Part shown: positions 1 through 6,089 of the stretch, in pieces | Layout of the letters: every line of letters begins with the position of its first letter | Numbering within the stretch: the stretch's first letter is position 1 | Made by a program: the position numbers and the translations under genes | The notes under the pieces: model-generated | What the model was told of the DNA's origin: nothing | The model's database searches: none | The model's input: only the letters and a program-made list of their open reading frames with translations | NCBI GenBank assembly: GCA_026389955.1 | Contig: JAPLGY010000711.1 | Location: forward strand, 1 to 10,442 | Reading direction: 5' to 3' | Origin: Caldilinea sp. | GTDB lineage: Bacteria; Chloroflexota; Anaerolineae; Caldilineales; Caldilineaceae | DNA length: 10,442 nucleotides

Positions 1-333
1 CGAAAGATAGGTCTCGCAGAGAGAGGGGCTCTCATGCAGACAGTAAAAACAATCGCCGCAAGCGGGTGCCCAGTTGAGGCAGACAGCATCCCCTGCTTGG
101 AAACGGGTCACGCCAGCCCCAGTTTCGACAACGACCCCGGCACCTTCGTGCCCCAACGCAACCGGCAGCGGGTGCTGGGTGGCACCGCTGACCAGGTGCC
201 AGTCGCTGTGACAGACACCCGCTGCCTGAATCTTGACCAGCAATTCCCCGGCGCGCGGGGGCAGCAGCTTCAAGTTTTCCACCACGATGGGAGCTCCCAC
301 CGCCTGCAGCACCGCCGTTCTCGTCTGCAACAT
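1..333 (-). CDS. Zinc-dependent alcohol dehydrogenase, N-terminal part (cut by left window edge)
   Basis: The first 111 codons of a medium-chain zinc alcohol dehydrogenase, which would oxidise an alcohol or reduce an aldehyde in the cytoplasm with NAD(P). It begins MLQTRTAVLQAVGAP and shows the GroES-like fold marks: the catalytic zinc site GVCHSDWH (C and H near residues 39-40), the GHEGAG signature near residue 60, and a structural zinc lobe CGDCFYC followed by a fourth Cys, spaced C-x2-C-x2-C-x7-C (residues 92-106). The NAD-binding Rossmann half lies off the window. The ATG at 333 sits 7 bases after the stop of the purN-like gene, with GAGG at 339-342 as ribosome binding site, so it is probably cotranscribed with purD and the purN-like gene. 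Substrate is unknown. The lobe looks more like class III or NDMA-type enzymes than simple ethanol dehydrogenases (inference). Confidence 0.9.
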   Translation of the reverse strand, partial: MLQTRTAVLQAVGAPIVVENLKLLPPRAGELLVKIQAAGVCHSDWHLVSGATQHPLPVALGHEGAGVVVETGAGVTRFQAGDAVCLNWAPACGDCFYCLHESPSLCETYLS

Positions 334-340
334 CGCCGCC

Positions 341-973
341 TCATTCCTCGTCGTCGTCTTCGCTGTCGTCTTCGCTGTCGTCTTCGATCTGCTCTTCATC
401 CCCGACCATCAACCGCTGCAGAGAGTGTATCAGCAGCCGCTGTTCTGCCTGGCGCAGACGGCTCGCCAGCATCGTCGGCGTGTCCGACCGATAGATCGGC
501 ACCTCTGCGCTTCCAATCACAGGGTCTCCCCCCCCCTCCGCCACCAGGCAGCCCCTGCAAACGGCTTGTTTGATTTCACCGCGCAAAAAGGCTGCCAGGA
601 TCTCTTCGGCCGTGCAGCTGCCCCCGGGCAGAAAAGGGTGCACGTCGACGACACGGTACGAAAAGTGGGCCAGGAATGCTCTCCCCAGGCGATGGGTCCA
701 GCCATCCAACACCACCCAGTCTGGCCGCACTGCGGCGATCTGTTGCAGCAGCTCTGGATCAGGCTCGCCGTGCGTCTGCTCTTGCTCCGGCTCTGGTAGA
801 TACGGCAGGGATCGGGCTGCGATCCCTGCCTGCCGGGCTGGGCCCAGTCTCTCCTCTCGATCGGAGAGCACCAGGCCGATCCGGGCATCCAGAATTTTGA
901 GCCGAACAGCGTCGATCAGCGCCTGGAGGAGGTGGCCTTCTCCTGCGGTCAGCACGGCCACGGTGGCTGTCAC
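341..973 (-). CDS. purN: Divergent phosphoribosylglycinamide formyltransferase (PurN-like) with acidic tail
   Basis: A 210-residue protein of the formyltransferase fold; PurN moves a formyl group from 10-formyltetrahydrofolate to GAR in step 3 of purine synthesis. The N-terminus VAVLTAGEGHLLQALIDA aligns with E. coli PurN VVLISGNGSNLQAIIDA, and ARQAGIA, PDWVVLDGW and DPVIGSAEVPI also align. It follows purD directly: the GTG start lies in GTGA, overlapping the purD stop by 4 bases, with AGGAG five bases upstream. Of the expected catalytic triad (Asn106, His108, Asp144 in E. coli numbering) only the His is clear (H112 in DVHPFLP). Asn is replaced by D110, and the DELDGGPVI segment reads AEGGGDPVI, with no Asp at the aligned place. 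The last 20 residues are nearly all Asp, Glu and Ser. It may be a working variant, or a paralogue with another role. Family sure, activity unsure. Confidence 0.8.
   Translation of the reverse strand: MTATVAVLTAGEGHLLQALIDAVRLKILDARIGLVLSDREERLGPARQAGIAARSLPYLPEPEQEQTHGEPDPELLQQIAAVRPDWVVLDGWTHRLGRAFLAHFSYRVVDVHPFLPGGSCTAEEILAAFLRGEIKQAVCRGCLVAEGGGDPVIGSAEVPIYRSDTPTMLASRLRQAEQRLLIHSLQRLMVGDEEQIEDDSEDDSEDDDEE
353..388. repeat. 12-base tandem repeat coding the acidic tail of the purN-like protein
   Basis: Three tandem copies of GTCGTCTTCGCT (plus-strand reading; the third copy has A for C at 387). The period is a multiple of three, and on the minus strand it codes EDDS-type units ending the purN-like protein. 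Copy number can therefore change without shifting the frame. Confidence 0.85.
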
Positions 974-2373
974 GGGGTCTCCTGGGCTGGTCTGTGGGGC
1001 CGTGTCGGTTTGCGAGGGGCTGGGTATTTGCCGGCCAGCCTGGGTGGGGGGTGGGTCTCTGACCGCTTTCCGCGGGCGGCACGCTCCGGGGTCCGACTCG
1101 ACCTGGCGGGCAGGGCGCGGCCAATGTCGGTGCGATAGTGGGCGCCCGCAAAACGAATCTTCTCTACGGCGGCGTAGGCCCGGCGGGCCGCCTGCTCGAC
1201 CGAACGAGCCGTTGCGGTGACTGTCAGCACCCGTCCTCCGGCCACAAGCAAACGCCCGCCTTTCTGGCGGGTGCCGGCCTGATCGACGGTGCAGCCAGTC
1301 TGCTCTGCTGCCGCAACCCCGAAGATTTCGATCCCTGTCCGGCAGGTTTCGGGGTAGCCTTCGGACGCCATCACCACGCTGACGGCAGCGGCAGCGCGCC
1401 AGCGTGGGGTCACGGTCTCCAACGTGCCAGCGGTGCAGGCCAGCAGCACTTCAAGGAGGTCGCTTTCCAACAAAGGCAGGATCGCCTGCGCCTCCGGGTC
1501 ACCGAAACGACAGTTGAACTCCAACACAGCAGGCCCTTTCTCGGTCAGCATCAGGCCGGCGTACAGGACGCCCCGATAGGGTGCGCCTTCGGCTGCCAGC
1601 CCGGCCAGCACCGGCGCAAAGATTTTGTGTTGGATTTCAGCCAGCTGCTCCGAGGTGAGCAAGGGGGAAGGAGCAAACGCCCCCAGCCCGGCGGTATTGG
1701 GGCCGCGGTCGCCGTCGTTCAGCCTTTTGTAGTCCTGGGCGGCGGGCATCAGGAGACAACGCTGGCCGTCGCAGAAAGCCAACACCGACACTTCTGGGCC
1801 GCGCAGCCTCTGCTCGACCAGCACGGTGGTTCCCGCATCCCCAAAACGGCGATCGATCAGCAGCTCATGCACGGCCACAGCGGCGGCCTCCATCGTATTC
1901 GGAAGAAGGGTCCCCCTGCCTGCCGCCAGGCCGCTGGCCTTGATCACGGGGACCCGGTCCAGCATACGCAGGTGGCGCATCGCCTCGTCGAAATCGGTAA
2001 AACTCTCTGCCCGCCCCGTCGGCACACCCCAGCGCAGCATGCACTGTTTGGCAAACGCCTTGGAGCCCTCCAACTGGGCCGCCCGTCGAGAAGGACCGAA
2101 GATCCGCAGGCCTGCCGCCTGAAACGCGTCGACGATCCCATCCACCAACGGCGTTTCAGGTCCGACCACAGTCAGGTCGAGGGCATGCTGGCAAGCAAAG
2201 GCGATCAGCTCCTCAAACTGTCCAGCCTCCAGCCCCACATTTTCACATTTGGGCAGGTTGGCGGTTCCACCGTTGCCGGGGGCCACATAGATTCGCTCCA
2301 GCGCGGCAGACTGGCTGAGTTTGTGGGCCAGCGCGTGTTCACGGCCGCCGCCACCCACGAGAAGAAGTTTCAT
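970..2373 (-). CDS. purD: Phosphoribosylamine-glycine ligase (GAR synthetase)
   Basis: Joins phosphoribosylamine and glycine with ATP to give GAR, step 2 of purine synthesis, in the cytoplasm. Domains in order: N-domain from MKLLLVGGGGREHAL with VVGPETPLVDGI (69-80); ATP-grasp with IFGPS, LEGSKAFAK (101-109), IKASGLAAGRGT (144-155), KRLNDGDRGPNTAGLGAFAP and the metal-binding EFNCRFGDPEAQ (285-296); a C-terminal domain ending near HYRTDIGRAL (412-421). The ATP loop differs from the usual KADGLAAGKG: Ser147 for Asp and Arg153 for Lys. The family is about 420-430 residues. This one has 467, the extra about 45 being an Arg/Pro-rich tail after RTDIGRAL that does not resemble the family. The ATG at 2373 has AGGA nine bases upstream. 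It heads a likely purD, purN-like, alcohol dehydrogenase transcript. Confidence 0.96.
   Translation of the reverse strand: MKLLLVGGGGREHALAHKLSQSAALERIYVAPGNGGTANLPKCENVGLEAGQFEELIAFACQHALDLTVVGPETPLVDGIVDAFQAAGLRIFGPSRRAAQLEGSKAFAKQCMLRWGVPTGRAESFTDFDEAMRHLRMLDRVPVIKASGLAAGRGTLLPNTMEAAAVAVHELLIDRRFGDAGTTVLVEQRLRGPEVSVLAFCDGQRCLLMPAAQDYKRLNDGDRGPNTAGLGAFAPSPLLTSEQLAEIQHKIFAPVLAGLAAEGAPYRGVLYAGLMLTEKGPAVLEFNCRFGDPEAQAILPLLESDLLEVLLACTAGTLETVTPRWRAAAAVSVVMASEGYPETCRTGIEIFGVAAAEQTGCTVDQAGTRQKGGRLLVAGGRVLTVTATARSVEQAARRAYAAVEKIRFAGAHYRTDIGRALPARSSRTPERAARGKRSETHPPPRLAGKYPAPRKPTRPHRPAQETP
979..983 (-). promoter_or_regulatory. Ribosome binding site of the purN-like gene, inside purD
   Basis: AGGAG on the minus strand, five bases before the GTG at 973 and within the last codons of purD. 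It fixes the GTG as start and, with the GTGA overlap, points to translational coupling of the two purine genes. Confidence 0.75.
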
Positions 2374-2429
2374 AACGCCCCGTTCCTGTCGGATGCAATC
2401 GAGTCATAGACAGCAGACTGTCCAACCCT

Positions 2430-2458
2430 ATTATCGGTGACAGCGTGCGCCTGCCCAA
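2430..2458 (-). promoter_or_regulatory. Candidate sigma70-type promoter of purD
   Basis: On the minus strand TTGGGC (2453-2458), a 17-base spacer, then GATAAT (2430-2435). The -10 matches five of six consensus bases, the -35 only three. Transcription would start near 2423, about 50 bases before the purD ATG, and the first transcribed bases could form a small hairpin (GACAG-TCTG-CTGTC, 2409-2422). It lies in the 128-base gap between the glutaminyl cyclase stop and purD. No purine-repressor box and no U-tract terminator is visible in that gap. Confidence 0.45.
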
Positions 2459-2501
2459 GTTTCAAGCGCAGCAGAAGACGGGTAGGGCGTAGCACGAACG
2501 C

Positions 2502-3392
2502 TCAGCGTGGCACCAGTTCCACCTCAAACAATGCGGGCCACAACTTGCCCGTCACAAACAGACGACCACTCTGTTCTTCGAAGGCGATCCCGTTGAGCAC
2601 ATCGACAGTTCCTGTGAAAGGAGGGGCCTGGGACAAAAGCCCGGTGAAATCATAGATGCCGTCCACCTGCCCTGTCGCCGGGTCGATCCGCAGCACGCTG
2701 TCGGTCTGCCAGACATTGGCCAGCACCTTGCCGTCGACGTACTCCAGTTCGTTGAGACGGGTCACGCGCTCCCCCGCCAGCGTGACCGTGACCCGCCCAG
2801 TCTCTTGCAACGTGGCTGGGTCCAGAAAATACAGGGTCGCTGTTCCGTCGCTCAGGATCAGCTGTTCGCCGTCATGGGTCAGCCCCCACCCTTCCGTTGG
2901 GTAGGAAAACTGCTGGACGGGCTGAAAGCTCTCCCGGTCGTAGACAAACCCCACGCCGTTCTGCCAGGTCAGCTGGTAGATTCGATCCCCCAACACAGAG
3001 ATCCCTTCGCCAAAATACGCTGCATCCAGATCGTGCTGCTGCAGCACACGGCCGCTCTCCAGCTCGACACGGCGCAGCGAAGACGCTCCATACAGACCCG
3101 TCCCCTCGTACAGCACCCCATCGGCAAAATCCAACCCTTGGGTAAATGCCTGCGGGTCATGCGGCAGCACAGAGAGAACCCGATAGCCGTAGACCGGCGG
3201 GCGGGCGGGGGAAGGGGCAGCCAGCGGAGAGGGCGGGGCGGGCTCCTCAACAGCAGTCGGTGTGGGCAGTGCGCTCGGCGGCTGCTGCGGCGGCCCTGGC
3301 TGGCTCCACGCAAATCCGCCCCAGCCAATGGCTGCCAGGAGGACAAAGATCGCAAAAGCAGTCAGCAGAGGGGATCGTTTCAAAAATTGCAT
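2502..3392 (-). CDS. Plant-type glutaminyl-peptide cyclotransferase, membrane-anchored
   Basis: Converts N-terminal glutamine of peptides or proteins to pyroglutamate, here outside the membrane. The 296-residue protein has a charged start (MQFLKRS), one membrane segment (about residues 8-28), a Pro/Ala-rich linker (31-67), then a five-bladed beta-propeller of the glutamine cyclotransferase family: FTQGL (83-87), YEGTGLYGASSLR (95-107), FGEGI (127-131), LTW, EGWGLTHDGEQLILSDGT (167-184), LNELEYVDGKVLANVW (213-228), LRIDPATGQV, LNGIAF and VTGKLWPALFEVE near the end. These match the papaya-type enzyme and its bacterial relatives. The open frame extends upstream to 3536, but the promoter at 3435-3463 lies inside that extension, and the ATG at 3392 with GGAA before it starts a proper anchor. 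There is no lipobox Cys. It diverges from the transporter gene. The native substrate is unknown. Confidence 0.93.
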   Translation of the reverse strand: MQFLKRSPLLTAFAIFVLLAAIGWGGFAWSQPGPPQQPPSALPTPTAVEEPAPPSPLAAPSPARPPVYGYRVLSVLPHDPQAFTQGLDFADGVLYEGTGLYGASSLRRVELESGRVLQQHDLDAAYFGEGISVLGDRIYQLTWQNGVGFVYDRESFQPVQQFSYPTEGWGLTHDGEQLILSDGTATLYFLDPATLQETGRVTVTLAGERVTRLNELEYVDGKVLANVWQTDSVLRIDPATGQVDGIYDFTGLLSQAPPFTGTVDVLNGIAFEEQSGRLFVTGKLWPALFEVELVPR

Positions 3393-3434
3393 ATCGGTTC
3401 CAAGGTTTGCCAGACGGTAAACAGTGCCAGCGTT

Positions 3435-3463
3435 ATTGTACAAAGTGGCGACTGATTTGTCAC
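3435..3463 (-). promoter_or_regulatory. Promoter of the glutaminyl cyclase gene
   Basis: On the minus strand GTGACA (3458-3463), a 17-base spacer and TACAAT (3435-3440): five of six consensus bases in each box at ideal spacing. Transcription would start near 3428, leaving a leader of about 35 bases before the ATG at 3392. This decides against the longer reading frame that begins at 3536. Confidence 0.7.
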
Positions 3464-3551
3464 ACTGCGCTCCTCGTCCCCGCTTTTTCACTGGGCAGCT
3501 TTGACAAAAGCCCTGCACATCGATCAGAATGCGCACATGGGTGATTTGTCA
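3453..3551. repeat. Repeated TTTGTCA motif in the divergent promoter region
   Basis: TGATTTGTCA occurs exactly twice in direct orientation, at 3453-3462 and 3542-3551. A third, inverted copy of its core (TGACAAA) lies at 3502-3508. The first covers the -35 box of the cyclase promoter, the inverted one covers the -35 box of the transporter promoter, and the last overlaps the transporter start codon. This is the placement expected for operators of a shared regulator, but the core is also close to the -35 consensus itself, so part of it is explained without a regulator. Confidence 0.4.
3501..3530 (+). promoter_or_regulatory. Promoter of the AspT-type transporter gene
   Basis: A perfect -35 TTGACA (3501-3506), an 18-base spacer, and CAGAAT (3525-3530, four of six consensus bases). 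The start would be near 3537, giving a very short leader of about 14 bases that carries GGGTGA (3539-3544) as ribosome binding site for the ATG at 3551. It faces away from the cyclase promoter, the two -35 boxes about 40 bases apart. Confidence 0.6.
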
Positions 3552-5188
3552 TGAACTTCATCGAATTGCTGGTCGAGCATCCGCTTTTGCTGCTCTTTGT
3601 GGTGGCGACGGCAGGATATTGTCTGGGGGAACTTCGCTGGCGGGGCACAGGGTTTGGCATTGCTGCGGTGCTGTTTGTCGGGCTGGCCTTCGGTGCGCTC
3701 GACGAACGTCTGACCCTGCCGCGCGAGCTGGTCTCGCTGGGGCTCATCTTGTTTGTCTATTCGGTCGGTCTGGCCAGCGGGCCCGGTTTTTTTGCGTCGT
3801 TTTCGCGCAGCGGTCTGCGTGACAACCTGATGGTAGCCGGGGTTCTGGCACTTGCTGCGCTGATCGTCGCAGCCGAGGTGCTGCTGCTCGGGATCCGCCC
3901 GACTGTTGCAGCGGGCCTTTACACCGGCGCGCTGACCAACACACCTGCGCTGGCGCAGGTGCTCAGCTACGTCGCCCACACCGGCAGCGCGGCGCAGCTT
4001 GGCACCGAGCCAGTGGTCGGCTACTCGGTCGCCTACCCGCTGGGGGTCATCGGCCCGATCCTGGCCATCCTGCTGATGCAGCGCGTCTGGCGCGTCGATT
4101 ACCGCCAGGATGCAGAACAGGTGCGCGACATGTTCCCGGTCGAGCAAGAAATGTACAGCCGCACAGTGCGGGTGACCCATCCAGCCCTGGCGGGCCAGCC
4201 GCTGCATCTGCTCAGCCAGCAGCGGGGTTGGCGTGTGTTGTTCAGCCGGGTCAAACAGGGCAGCAGGCTCGAACTGGCCACCGACAAACTCATCCTTCAA
4301 GAGGGGGATCTGATCAACGTGGTGGGAACCCCGGAGGATGTCGACCGGGTCGTCGGTGAACTGGGGGTCCCTGCCCAGGAACAGCTCGACCTTGACCGCA
4401 GCGCCTACGACTTCCGCCGGGTTTTTGTCTCCGAACCGGCGCGGGTCGGGCGCAAACTGGCTGAGCTGGACCTGCCCAACCAGTTTGGTGCGATCGTCAC
4501 TCGTGTGCGGCGCGGCGACATCGAGCTGCTGGCCTTCAACACCCTGGTGCTGGAGCTGGGGGATCGGGTGCGCTTTGTCGCCCCGCGCAGCCAGATGCAG
4601 GCGATCAGCCGGTATTTCGGCGATTCCTACAAAAAGCTGAGCGAAATCAACCTGGGGGTGCTGGGGCTGGGCATCGCGCTGGGGATCGGGCTGGGTCTGG
4701 TGCCGATCCCGCTGCCGGGCGGCATCCAGTTCCAGCTGGGAGAAGCCGGGGGACCGCTGGTCGTCGCGCTGATGCTCAGCGCGCTGCGACGCACAGGCCC
4801 GGTGGTCTGGAGCATCCCCTACAGCGCCAATCTGACGCTCCGCCAGTTTGGGCTGACCCTCCTGCTGGCTGGGATTGGGGTGCGCTCGGGCTATACGTTT
4901 CTGGCCACCCTGACCCAGACGGGGGGGCTGACGATTTTGCTGGCGGCTGCGGTGGTGTCGCTGGGAACACCGCTGCTGGTGCTGTGGATCGGCTACCGCT
5001 GCTTCAAACTGCCCTTCGGGGTGGTCACCGGAATGGTCTCTGCCGTGCACACGCAGCCCGCCGTGCAGGCAGCCGCCCTGACCCAGGCGCGCAACGACCT
5101 GCCCAACCACGGCTATGCGCTGGCGTTCCCGATGGCCACGATCGCCAAAATTTTGCTGGCCCAGCTTCTGGTCGCTTTTCTGCCCTAG
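3551..5188 (+). CDS. AspT/YidE/YbjL-family membrane transporter with two TrkA-C domains
   Basis: A 545-residue inner-membrane protein of the aspartate:alanine antiporter-like family (AspT, E. coli YidE and YbjL). It has two homologous membrane halves, about residues 8-178 and 366-545, each with several hydrophobic segments and a family hairpin motif: GALTNTPALAQVL (126-138) in the first and GMVSAVHTQPAVQAAAL (494-510) in the second. Between them lie two TrkA-C (RCK_C) domains, about 204-272 and 287-352, with the typical LILQEGDLINVVGTPEDVDRV and LVLELGDRVRFVAP strands; these soluble domains usually bind a regulatory ligand. The length is normal. Start: GGGTGA six bases before the ATG, under its own promoter. 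It is divergent from the glutaminyl cyclase and 68 bases ahead of the methyltransferase. The transported substrate cannot be read from sequence; AspT itself exchanges aspartate for alanine. Confidence 0.92.
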   Translation: MNFIELLVEHPLLLLFVVATAGYCLGELRWRGTGFGIAAVLFVGLAFGALDERLTLPRELVSLGLILFVYSVGLASGPGFFASFSRSGLRDNLMVAGVLALAALIVAAEVLLLGIRPTVAAGLYTGALTNTPALAQVLSYVAHTGSAAQLGTEPVVGYSVAYPLGVIGPILAILLMQRVWRVDYRQDAEQVRDMFPVEQEMYSRTVRVTHPALAGQPLHLLSQQRGWRVLFSRVKQGSRLELATDKLILQEGDLINVVGTPEDVDRVVGELGVPAQEQLDLDRSAYDFRRVFVSEPARVGRKLAELDLPNQFGAIVTRVRRGDIELLAFNTLVLELGDRVRFVAPRSQMQAISRYFGDSYKKLSEINLGVLGLGIALGIGLGLVPIPLPGGIQFQLGEAGGPLVVALMLSALRRTGPVVWSIPYSANLTLRQFGLTLLLAGIGVRSGYTFLATLTQTGGLTILLAAAVVSLGTPLLVLWIGYRCFKLPFGVVTGMVSAVHTQPAVQAAALTQARNDLPNHGYALAFPMATIAKILLAQLLVAFLP

Positions 5189-5224
5189 CTGGGGCCGCCC
5201 AAGGGTCCAGCACCCCAAGATGAC

Positions 5225-5243
5225 CGCTGGCCGCCGGCCAGCG
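5225..5243. repeat. Perfect GC hairpin between transporter and methyltransferase genes
   Basis: CGCTGGCC, loop GCC, then GGCCAGCG: an 8-base-pair perfect stem three bases ahead of the AAGGGAG ribosome binding site of the methyltransferase. No U-tract follows, so it is not a classical terminator. It could protect a processed message end or influence initiation (inference). Confidence 0.6.
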
Positions 5244-5256
5244 CCAAGGGAGCACG

Positions 5257-6030
5257 ATGACGACACCAGAGACGACCGATCTGCGCAATGGTTGGAACCG
5301 GGTGGCAGCCCACTACCAGGCGCTGCACCGCCACAGCACAGCCAGCGCCCACTACGGGCCCTGGGCCCCGAACGAAGAGGAGCTGAGGCTGCTTGGCGAT
5401 GTAGGTGGGTCCCGAATTTTGGAGCTTGGCTGCGGGGGGGGCGAATGCTGCATCGCCTTTGCACGCCAAGGTGCACAGGTCACCGGGCTGGACTGGAGTG
5501 AGGGACAGCTCGACTACGCCCGCAGCCGGGCCCGCCAAGCGCAGCTTGCAATCCAGTTTGTCCAGGGCGACGCCGCAGATCTCAGCCAGTTTGCCGGAGC
5601 CAGCTGGGAGATCGTCTTCAGCACCTACACCTTTCAATACCTCACCGACCTGCCGAAGACACTGCAAGAGTGTGCGCGCGTGCTGGTGGCCGGTGGACGG
5701 CTGGTCTTCAGCCTGGACCACCCGCTGCGCGATTGTTTTTTCGATGCCACCGAGCACGAGCTGTCGGTCTATCCTGCCCGCAGCTATTTTGACAGCAGCC
5801 CCCTGGTTTGGCGTTTTGCGAACCCTGGCGTCTGGATGCATACGCACCACCACACCGTGGGCGAATGGATCGACCTGCTTGGCCAGGCAGGCTTTCGCCT
5901 GCAGCGACTCCTGGAACCTGTACCGCCTCGCGAGCTGCTCGACGCGCTCTGGCCAGAAGATGATGCCCGCGCGCCGCTGCGTTGTCTGCCGCAGACGATC
6001 ATCTTCGTCGCTGCCAAAAGTGGGCAATGA
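5257..6030 (+). CDS. Class I SAM-dependent methyltransferase
   Basis: A 257-residue cytoplasmic methyltransferase with the Methyltransf_11/25-type Rossmann fold. Motif I ILELGCGGGE (54-63) binds the methionine part of S-adenosylmethionine. GLDWSEGQLDYARSRA (77-92) supplies the acidic residue (D79) for the ribose, GDAADL (104-109) contacts the adenine, and WEIVFSTYTFQYL (117-129) followed by RVLVAGGRLVFSLDHP (141-156) forms strands 4 and 5. HTHHHTVGEWIDLLGQAGF (195-213) is a His-rich segment where substrate contacts usually lie. AAGGGAG at 5246-5252 precedes the ATG. The substrate is unknown; such enzymes modify small molecules, and the neighbours (transporter, pyrK) do not settle it. Probably cotranscribed with the transporter. 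Confidence 0.88.
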   Translation: MTTPETTDLRNGWNRVAAHYQALHRHSTASAHYGPWAPNEEELRLLGDVGGSRILELGCGGGECCIAFARQGAQVTGLDWSEGQLDYARSRARQAQLAIQFVQGDAADLSQFAGASWEIVFSTYTFQYLTDLPKTLQECARVLVAGGRLVFSLDHPLRDCFFDATEHELSVYPARSYFDSSPLVWRFANPGVWMHTHHHTVGEWIDLLGQAGFRLQRLLEPVPPRELLDALWPEDDARAPLRCLPQTIIFVAAKSGQ

Positions 6031-6053
6031 ACGTCTGCCGGCGCTCTGGTCGT

Positions 6054-6083
6054 TTGGCGGCAGCTGCCGCCATCGGGCATAAT
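6054..6083 (+). promoter_or_regulatory. Candidate pyrK promoter containing an 18-base perfect palindrome
   Basis: TTGGCG (6054-6059), an 18-base spacer and CATAAT (6078-6083, five of six -10 consensus bases). The spacer and -35 carry TGGCGGCAGCTGCCGCCA (6055-6072), a perfect palindrome that could be an operator or, in RNA, a hairpin with a 7-base-pair stem. The predicted start near 6090 falls on the A of the pyrK ATG, so a transcript from here would be leaderless. The gene could equally be read through from the methyltransferase 59 bases upstream. Confidence 0.4.
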
Positions 6084-6089
6084 GGGAAC

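Noticed and set aside
1138..2409. A 423-codon plus-strand frame opposite purD
   Set aside because: It shows no domain pattern and lies wholly antisense to purD, whose homology covers the full length.
2374..2501. Purine-repressor (PurR) box or riboswitch upstream of purD
   Set aside because: I looked for a CGAA...TTCG-type box and a purine aptamer-like three-way junction and saw neither; only a weak promoter and a 5-base-pair hairpin are there.
3393..3536. N-terminal extension of the glutaminyl cyclase (48 more codons)
   Set aside because: It contains the gene's own promoter and would place a Cys-rich non-signal stretch ahead of the membrane anchor.
3524..5476. A 650-codon open frame on the minus strand across the transporter gene
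   Set aside because: It is antisense to a clearly homologous membrane protein, is Gln/His/Arg-rich without any family motif, and is the expected by-product of GC-rich codon use.
5982..6089. N-terminal extension of pyrK (36 more codons)
   Set aside because: It overlaps the methyltransferase gene and spans the palindrome; the residues do not look like the PyrK barrel.
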